From the NCBI RefSeq assembly GCF_910596095.1, contig NC_056538.1:12160001-12224000 (forward strand): a stretch of DNA of 64,000 bases, given 5' to 3'. Below are positions 54,042 through 64,000 of this stretch, in pieces. Source of the DNA: Thunnus maccoyii. Taxonomy: Eukaryota; Chordata; Actinopteri; Scombriformes; Scombridae. Position 1 is the stretch's first letter. Every line of letters starts with the position of its first letter. The position numbers were made by a program, and so were the translations under genes. Below the pieces are notes generated by a model. That model worked only from the letters and a program-made list of their open reading frames with translations, ran no database searches and had not been told where the DNA came from.

Positions 54042-55300
54042 GAGGAAAGAGGGAATCAAAATGTGAAGGAGAGGCATGATGTAAATAATATTATGTGTAA
54101 GCAGATGCAGCTCTGCTGTGTAGGGGGAGAGGCAGCTAAAAGTACAAACAGTGGTAACGTGACCCGGTGGGAAAGCCAGTGTTATGTCTGCATGTACACA
54201 TGTCTAACAGGGTTTCAGCTCCAGGACAAACCAAAGACTACCTGTTTGTCTGTCACGCAAGTTAAGATGAAGAGTACCTTAGGCATCTTTATAATATCCT
54301 GAACATTATACGTTATATATTTAACTAAAGCATTTATTAACGGAGAGGAGGAGAGCAATGTATTCACCTGTGGGCGGACACACACCTCGGCTGTGCCAGC
54401 TGATCCAGATAAGAATCAAAACATCAAGACATAATACAAAAGAATTGATTTGCTGTGGCCGACCGTGAACGTTTTGTCTGGCTCAGGCAGTTCAGACCTT
54501 AACTGAGTCAAGATGTTTGTCGTCTGCATCCAGCCGAGAGCAAAGTGTCAGGCTGGTTAGTAAGTAACATACAACATATAGCAGCGCTCTATGTATTCTG
54601 CCACAGGCTGCCATTAATCAAATGATGAGTTGTATAGATGTGAGGAAGAGAGAGTCCTGATTGAAACTCTCAGTCCACTAAAACCTGATCTTCCGCTTCA
54701 TGTAATCTTACTGTTAAAAGAAAACACACCGGCCTTTCAACTTGAACCTTTAGAAAGGACCTCTTTTGAAATAAGGGAGATTGCTGTATCGCCTTTGGTC
54801 TCTGGATGTCTAAACAAAACTGTTCACTGAATTGTCTTAAATCAGCATGACTGAATTGGCACAGTTACTAAATCCGCAAGGAAACCACTCATTTACTTCA
54901 GTGTTTTCTTTTAGAGATCGGTGGTCTAAACCCCACGATTAAGCAACAGTTCAGCTGAGACCGCTCCTGGTAAAACACAGAGTGAATTGTACCAGACGTT
55001 TCTTGTTCGAGGGGAAGCCAAAAATGCCCACTCCATATAGCTATTGCAAAAGAACAGAAACCTGACCACCACATTGACTCTTATGGGTCTTTAAGTGTCA
55101 GAGAGGGCCAATATGTTTTCTTTAAACAAGGGACTCTCATATGTTGGATGCAACACTGTTGAAAGTCAGCTTGAGTTGTTGCCTACTGACTTTTGGGGGG
55201 AAAAATAGTTGGAATAAAACAAAATATGGAAAATACATGTTACAAAATTATTTGAAAACACTGGATTGAGTATGTACAGCTATGAAAAGATATGTATATG

Positions 55301-55668
55301 AAAGGAATAGCTGATATTTTGGGAAATAAGTTCTCGCTCTCATGTCTGTATGATGTTACAGCAGCAGCCAGTTCGTTTAGCGTAGCTTAAATAGTAGAAA
55401 CAAGGGGGAACATCTCACCTGGCTGTCTCTGAAGGTAACAAAATCCATCTACCAGCACTGCACAAAAAAGTCTGGCACATAATCCCCTGTAAAACTACAA
55501 ATCTCTACTTCATATAACGTGTTAATTAGAGAGCTTCAGGGGTGCTGTTAGCTGCTTGCTGCAGCTTCATATTTCACAGACAGACATGAGAGTGGTATCA
55601 ATCTACTCGTCTAACTCTCGCCAAGGAAGCAAATAAGCGTATTTCCCAAATGTCAAACTATTCCTTTA
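55301..55668. repeat. MITE-like element with terminal inverted repeats
   Basis: AAAGGAATAGCTGATATTTT and GGGAAATA at the left pair with TATTTCCCAAATGTCAAACT and ATTCCTTT at the right. The internal CATGTCTGT / ACAGACATG blocks are also inverted. I recognise the family as very common in percomorph fish. Family name not assigned. Confidence 0.75.
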
Positions 55669-56205
55669 AGCCTACATCATACTCTCTCTATCACACACAC
55701 ATGGACACACACACAGGACTCCGGTATTGAATGCTCTTCCCATCTGCTGTCCATTAGGCTCCTCTTCTTCATGTCTCCTGCTTTCAAGAGAAACTGTTCA
55801 ATCTCGTTATTGCTATGTAGTGTGTGCTTCTATTAGGTTTTCATTGCTATTTACTACTTTGGAATCGAACATATCTCAATCATCATGCATCATTGAACTC
55901 AGGAATCCAAAGTCTCCACAGATGATGGTTTGGTTTGGTTGTGGAAGCTCACAGCAGTCTCCAGGTTGAAGCAGAAAGCGTTTCCATCCCGCACAGTCCA
56001 GTCAGGTGAAAAACGTCTTAACACGTCACGTGTAACGTCAGTCTTTAACACTTATGTACTGTAACATTCATTAAAATCACCGATGATGGTCCACAGCTGT
56101 ATCACATCACAAGCAGCTCCATGGTGTAACAGTAATTACTGGGAGTCATTTTTAAAAAATATGTAACCATGGATACACACCATACAATGAGCCTTTTATT
56201 GCTGG

Positions 56206-56211
56206 TTTATT
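56206..56211 (-). terminator. veph1: possible polyadenylation signal of veph1
   Basis: TTTATT on the + strand (AATAAA on -), 273 bases past the veph1 stop. A second copy lies at 56195-56200. Position fits a short 3' UTR. Confidence 0.4.
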
Positions 56212-56409
56212 TAAAGTCTTATTTCTAAAAATAAATACTGCATAACGGGTCTTTTTGATTATGTTTTTTACACATTGTCATTGGGATCAAAGTCGTAGAC
56301 CATCTATTACAGATATGAAGAAATGCTACCGGCAGTGTTTCTGTTCATTGTTTCCACCCAATCCTCTAAAAAGCTGCAATGTTTTGTCCTTGAATGCCTT
56401 ACAGCTGAA

Positions 56410-56439
56410 CATGTTACTCATGCTCATATGAGTAACATG
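56410..56439. promoter_or_regulatory. perfect 12-bp stem-loop in the veph1 3' UTR
   Basis: CATGTTACTCAT, a 6-base loop, then ATGAGTAACATG. The arms are perfect complements. It lies 45 bases downstream of the veph1 stop codon in the transcribed sense, so it could fold in the mRNA. Confidence 0.7.
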
Positions 56440-56483
56440 TGTAGGTACATGTGGACATGTTAGCATCCGTGTTAGTGTTGTTC

Positions 56484-60789
<4,306 letters not shown>

Positions 60790-61509
60790 CTATGTTGACA
60801 GAAAAACAGACCCAAATGACTAATATAATATAATTCTTTTTCACAGAATTAAGTGTGTTGAACAAATTACGCAGCGTGTTTGGCAGCTGACCACACATGC
60901 TGTTCACTGTGATGAATTACACATTTTCTTACCATACAGAAATGAATGAACAACCAATGCCCACCTGCAAGGTATGATGCATTCAAAGATCTAAAGGTTT
61001 GGACAATGTTTTGGCAGTAATGTGAAGTGTTTATGATAAAAGGTATTATCCTTTAAGCTAGAAACACTCTGAAAACATCAAGAGTAAATGTTCAGTGAAT
61101 GCACCAAATGTAGAGAACCCTGCAGATCCCCCTGGTTAAAAAAGCAGCCTCTGTCATGTTACCACATATTCTATAAATACATTGAGATAACATTTAAGGC
61201 ATCTAAAGCACAGCACAGCCTGCCTGCTGATCTGACACTTTCTGACATTGATTTAAAACCGACCAGTTTAGTGTTCTCGTAAAGTTATTCTGTATCCTGA
61301 AGTCCTGCTCTGTTCTCCTTTTTCTTTATTTCTGCTTCTTTAGTTCTCTGTTTTATTGCTTTATAACCCTAAAGCACTTTGAACTGCAGTTGCATGAAAT
61401 GGTTTGATACAAACAAACTTATCCAGCCTCCCAGTCAACATCATTGGGTTGTCCATATTAAATCAACAAAAGCATTTTGTCTCACTCGTGTGTGTGTGTG
61501 TTCTCTCAG

Positions 61510-61600
61510 ATAAAGGAGAACACAGAGTCTGGACCCGTCTGATTAGAAACATTCACCCACAACTCAACTCTGTTCAGAGTTGGATCAAGGACCTTTTTGA
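61510..61600 (+). CDS. unidentified gene, first visible exon (antisense to veph1)
   Basis: Acceptor TTCTCTCAG ends at 61509 and a perfect consensus donor GTGAGT starts at 61601. The 91-nt exon needs one upstream base, then encodes KGEHRVWTRLIRNIHPQLNS, VQSWIKDLF and leaves two bases. Amphipathic, no Cys. I do not recognise the family. An upstream exon with the start codon has not been found. Confidence 0.45.
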
Positions 61601-61778
61601 GTGAGTGTATGTGATTTCATGCATCAATGTGTTTTTTTGCTTGAATATTAATGTATCTATTACACAAACCAAATTTTAAATCATCACAGATTCATTTTCC
61701 ATCTGTGTGCATTGAGCCGGTGCACGCTTGTGTGTGTATGAATCTGTACTGTGTGTGTGAGAAACTGTGACCCTGCAG

Positions 61779-61956
61779 GCAAAAACCCCAGCGACGTTCT
61801 GGCTGGTTCAGGTTTGGTGCCAGTAAAAACAGGACTTCGGATGCTGACCATCAAACAGAGCCACTCTTTGTATCCACAGCGATGAGTAAAGAAGACAAGA
61901 GATTGTTGGAGTCTGATCAGAGTGTGTTTGAATGTGTGGGCATGCTGCAAAGATGA
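61779..61956 (+). CDS. unidentified gene, last exon (antisense to veph1)
   Basis: Acceptor GACCCTGCAG ends at 61778. One base completes Glu from the previous exon, then 58 codons: QKPQRRSGWFRFGASKNRTS, DADHQTEPLFVSTAMSKEDK, RLLESDQSVFECVGMLQR, TGA 61954-61956. It contains basic pairs RR and KR and an RSGWFRFG motif. ATTAAA at 62002-62007 could be the poly(A) signal. The exon pair is phase-compatible over a 178-base intron. It is not the pentraxin (PTX3) that sits in a VEPH1 intron in mammals, since no pentraxin signature is present. It could be a chance pair or a lineage-specific gene. Confidence 0.45.
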
Positions 61957-62282
61957 TTCACAGAGAGGCCCGACGCCATGCAGGAAAAACCTTTGAAGGT
62001 CATTAAAACCCCAATTCAGAAGAGAAGAAAAAAGAGAAGCGAGGAGGAGATGTTTTTCTCTGACCGTTGGTCAGACAAAGTATTTATTATTTCAGGCTTT
62101 TGGAACTTTTTATAAGCATTTATCAGTGTGTTTCACACTTTATCGACTAAATGATGAACAGATGAGTCAAAAAATCTAGTATATCAATTGATAATCACAA
62201 TAATCCTAAAGTGCAGCCCTGAACATTATACAATAGACGACAGGGGCTGTAACAGAAAGAGTCATTTCTGTAGAACTTTCTG

Positions 62283-62591
62283 TTAAAGAGTCAGTTCACC
62301 TAAATTAAAAATGATATATTTTCTCATATACTTCTTGTTGTATCTAGCCATGTAGATAGTTTTGGTTTGTTCAGGTTTTGAGATATCTCAGAGATTGCTC
62401 TTTTTTGCAGGGCTCCAATTTTTTAATACTATGAGCAAGGCAAACAAAATCACATTTACCTTAATCATACTGGATTGGAGGCAGAAATCTCTGAGGCCAA
62501 TGTCTCAAAATCTGGGGAAATAAAACCAAACTATCTCTAGAGGTGAGTGAGAAACTCTGTTTTTTGTCAGTTGGGTGAATAGAAACTTTAA
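62283..62591. repeat. fold-back MITE-like element
   Basis: GAGTCAGTTCACCTAAATTA at the left faces CAGTTGGGTGAATAG at the right. Internally TAGATAGTTTTGGTTTG faces CAAACTATCTCTAGAG, and GAGATATCTCAGAGATT faces ATCTCTGAGG. Whole-length inverted arms with a short centre. A common percomorph repeat type. Confidence 0.75.
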
Positions 62592-63824
62592 TTTCAGAGA
62601 AAAATGATTGGTTTCTTATGTGCGTATGACTGGAGGGTACAGTGTGGAAATGTTTTGTGTTTGTAGGTTTTCTTCTACATTTGACTAATGATTCACTGTG
62701 ATGCTGACAAGCATTCATGAGTAAAACATTTGCATTCTTTCTAAATGATCAGTCAGCGTGTGTGTGTGAACATTCAGACTTCCTGTCAGCCTGTTTAGAC
62801 AGGAGTGCTGCTTATATACAACTGGACACACTCCCGACACTGTGGGGTGCCAGCTTGTCTGCATCATCTAACAAATATGACAGTTTCTTGGGTGCAGAAA
62901 TAAACTTGTCTGATGCATAAATCATTGTTCCTTCTACCTTCTCTTTGCTTTGATGTAGACACCTGGAAAGTGATACCTGTATTTGTTGTCAGCCCCAGGC
63001 AGGTACTGCAGTTCACAACCTCTTGTCCGAGACACACTGATGTCAAACAATGAGGCGAGGACGTAAAAAAACGCATGTAGCACATAATGAGTCACTAACA
63101 GATACTGAAGATGTCCGCTAAGGTAATCAGAATGAGCATCACTTGGGTCCTCAGTTTGTTTCTATTGGATTCACATTTTTCTGTCCGCATGTGGTGAAGA
63201 TACACAAAACACGATATTATTTCTAAATCTGAATCTAAAAAGGCCTCTCTGCCAGTGACTCTACAACTACATTTGCAGCTTCGCGGGAGTGACAGAATTT
63301 CATAACTGTGACAGGAGTCAAAACTCCAACCCCCAAACTATTATCAGAAACAGCTGTCCCTCCAAACAAATCTAATTTCACCCTGTCCAAATCTGAAAAT
63401 ACCTCCATCCCTCAAGCTTGTATTTGTCATTCTGTTTGCCTTCATTATGCATGAGTGCGTGTGTGTATTAGTTGGTGGTTTATTGTTTGGAGTTTTTGGC
63501 TGTAGGAGGAAAACAGTGAGATGAGGTGTGAGGAGAATGTGACCCTTCGTTTTAGGAAAAAATGTGGCTGTAAACAAGTGGTCTGCCCCTCTCCCGTGTT
63601 AAATGTCAAGTTTTCCTTTTGAGTGACAGTGTTTCATAACTGGAAAAAAAAAGCCAAGTCACCAGCAAGGAAAAACATGCTTCTTGTATATGTATATGTA
63701 TATCTTTGCAAAGACATGTTTTAGGATAGAAAAAAGTAGTCAAGAGCTGTATTCACATCTGAAGGCTAAAAGTAGCTCCTAACTGGTTGAGTTAGTCCTA
63801 AAAAGACTCCTAAGCTTTTGGTCT

Positions 63825-64000
63825 ACAGTAGGGGCAGTGAGGTTGCAGACTGCAACCAACTGAATACCCCTCGGCCTCCCCTTCCAAGCGTGCAGGAGAA
63901 CCTACGGTGGCCACAAAACTCACAAAAAACGTGAATTGCCCTCTCTAGAGCCATTGTTTAGTTTGTCCGTTCTGGGCTACTGTAGAAACATGGTGGTGCA
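63825..64000. repeat. partial teleost MITE copy at window edge
   Basis: Contains CCAAGCGTGCAGGAGAACCT, ACGGTGGCCAC, CCCTCTCTAGAGCCATTGTT, TAGTTTGTCCGTTCTGGGCT and ACTGTAGAAACATGGTGGTG, an ordered set I recognise from a frequent percomorph element. It continues beyond the window. Confidence 0.65.

Larger units (their letters stand above)
51070..56190. other. intergenic region between the THAP remnant and veph1
   Basis: About 5.1 kb with GT, GATA, poly-G and poly-A simple repeats, a fragment of the GTTAGCATGCTAAC-type repeat near 53882-53945 and the inverted-repeat element at 55301-55668. No gene recognised. Confidence 0.5.
60790..64000 (-). other. veph1 upstream intron or flank, to the window end
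   Basis: No veph1 exon was recognised on the minus strand here. The stretch holds the antisense exon pair at 61510-61956 and two fish repeats (62283-62591 and 63825-64000). Confidence 0.45.

Overview
The window reads as teleost (probably percomorph) nuclear genomic DNA. It has spliced genes with GT-AG introns, very abundant (CA)n/(GT)n microsatellites, and many short interspersed and fold-back repeats of types I recognise from ray-finned fish. There is no bacterial-type operon structure. The protein-coding content is small and most of the sequence is intron, intergenic DNA and repeat.

Positions 1-32.4 kb (+ strand): the 3' two thirds of a coiled-coil gene, most likely lekr1 (leucine-, glutamate- and lysine-rich 1). 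Six phase-compatible exons (7406, 9298, 19839, 23766, 24972, 31871) and one probable upstream exon at the window edge are visible. Its introns carry a long inverted repeat with a nested hairpin (950-2045), a recent direct duplication (11.4-14.0 kb), several fish repeats and many microsatellites.

Positions 37.6-47.7 kb (+ strand): a complete cyclin L1 gene (ccnl1), ten coding exons encoding 546 aa. It has a consensus cAMP-response element upstream, YY1-like motifs at the start codon and in intron 1, an apparent poison exon in intron 3, and an internally deleted Tc1-like transposon in intron 6.

Positions 49.9-51.1 kb (+ strand): a broken THAP-domain gene or P-element-like remnant with a stop, a frameshift and a lost zinc ligand.

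Positions 56.2-60.8 kb (- strand): the last four coding exons of veph1 (melted homologue), covering the C-terminal PH domain. On the opposite strand at 61510-61956, in the region upstream of the most 5' veph1 exon found, two phase-compatible exons encode 88 residues of a protein I do not recognise. This is the best candidate in the window for something undescribed.

The gene set lekr1-ccnl1-veph1 matches the neighbourhood known from human chromosome 3q25, which supports all three identifications. From memory the human CCNL1 lies in the opposite orientation relative to LEKR1, so ccnl1 may have been inverted in one lineage.
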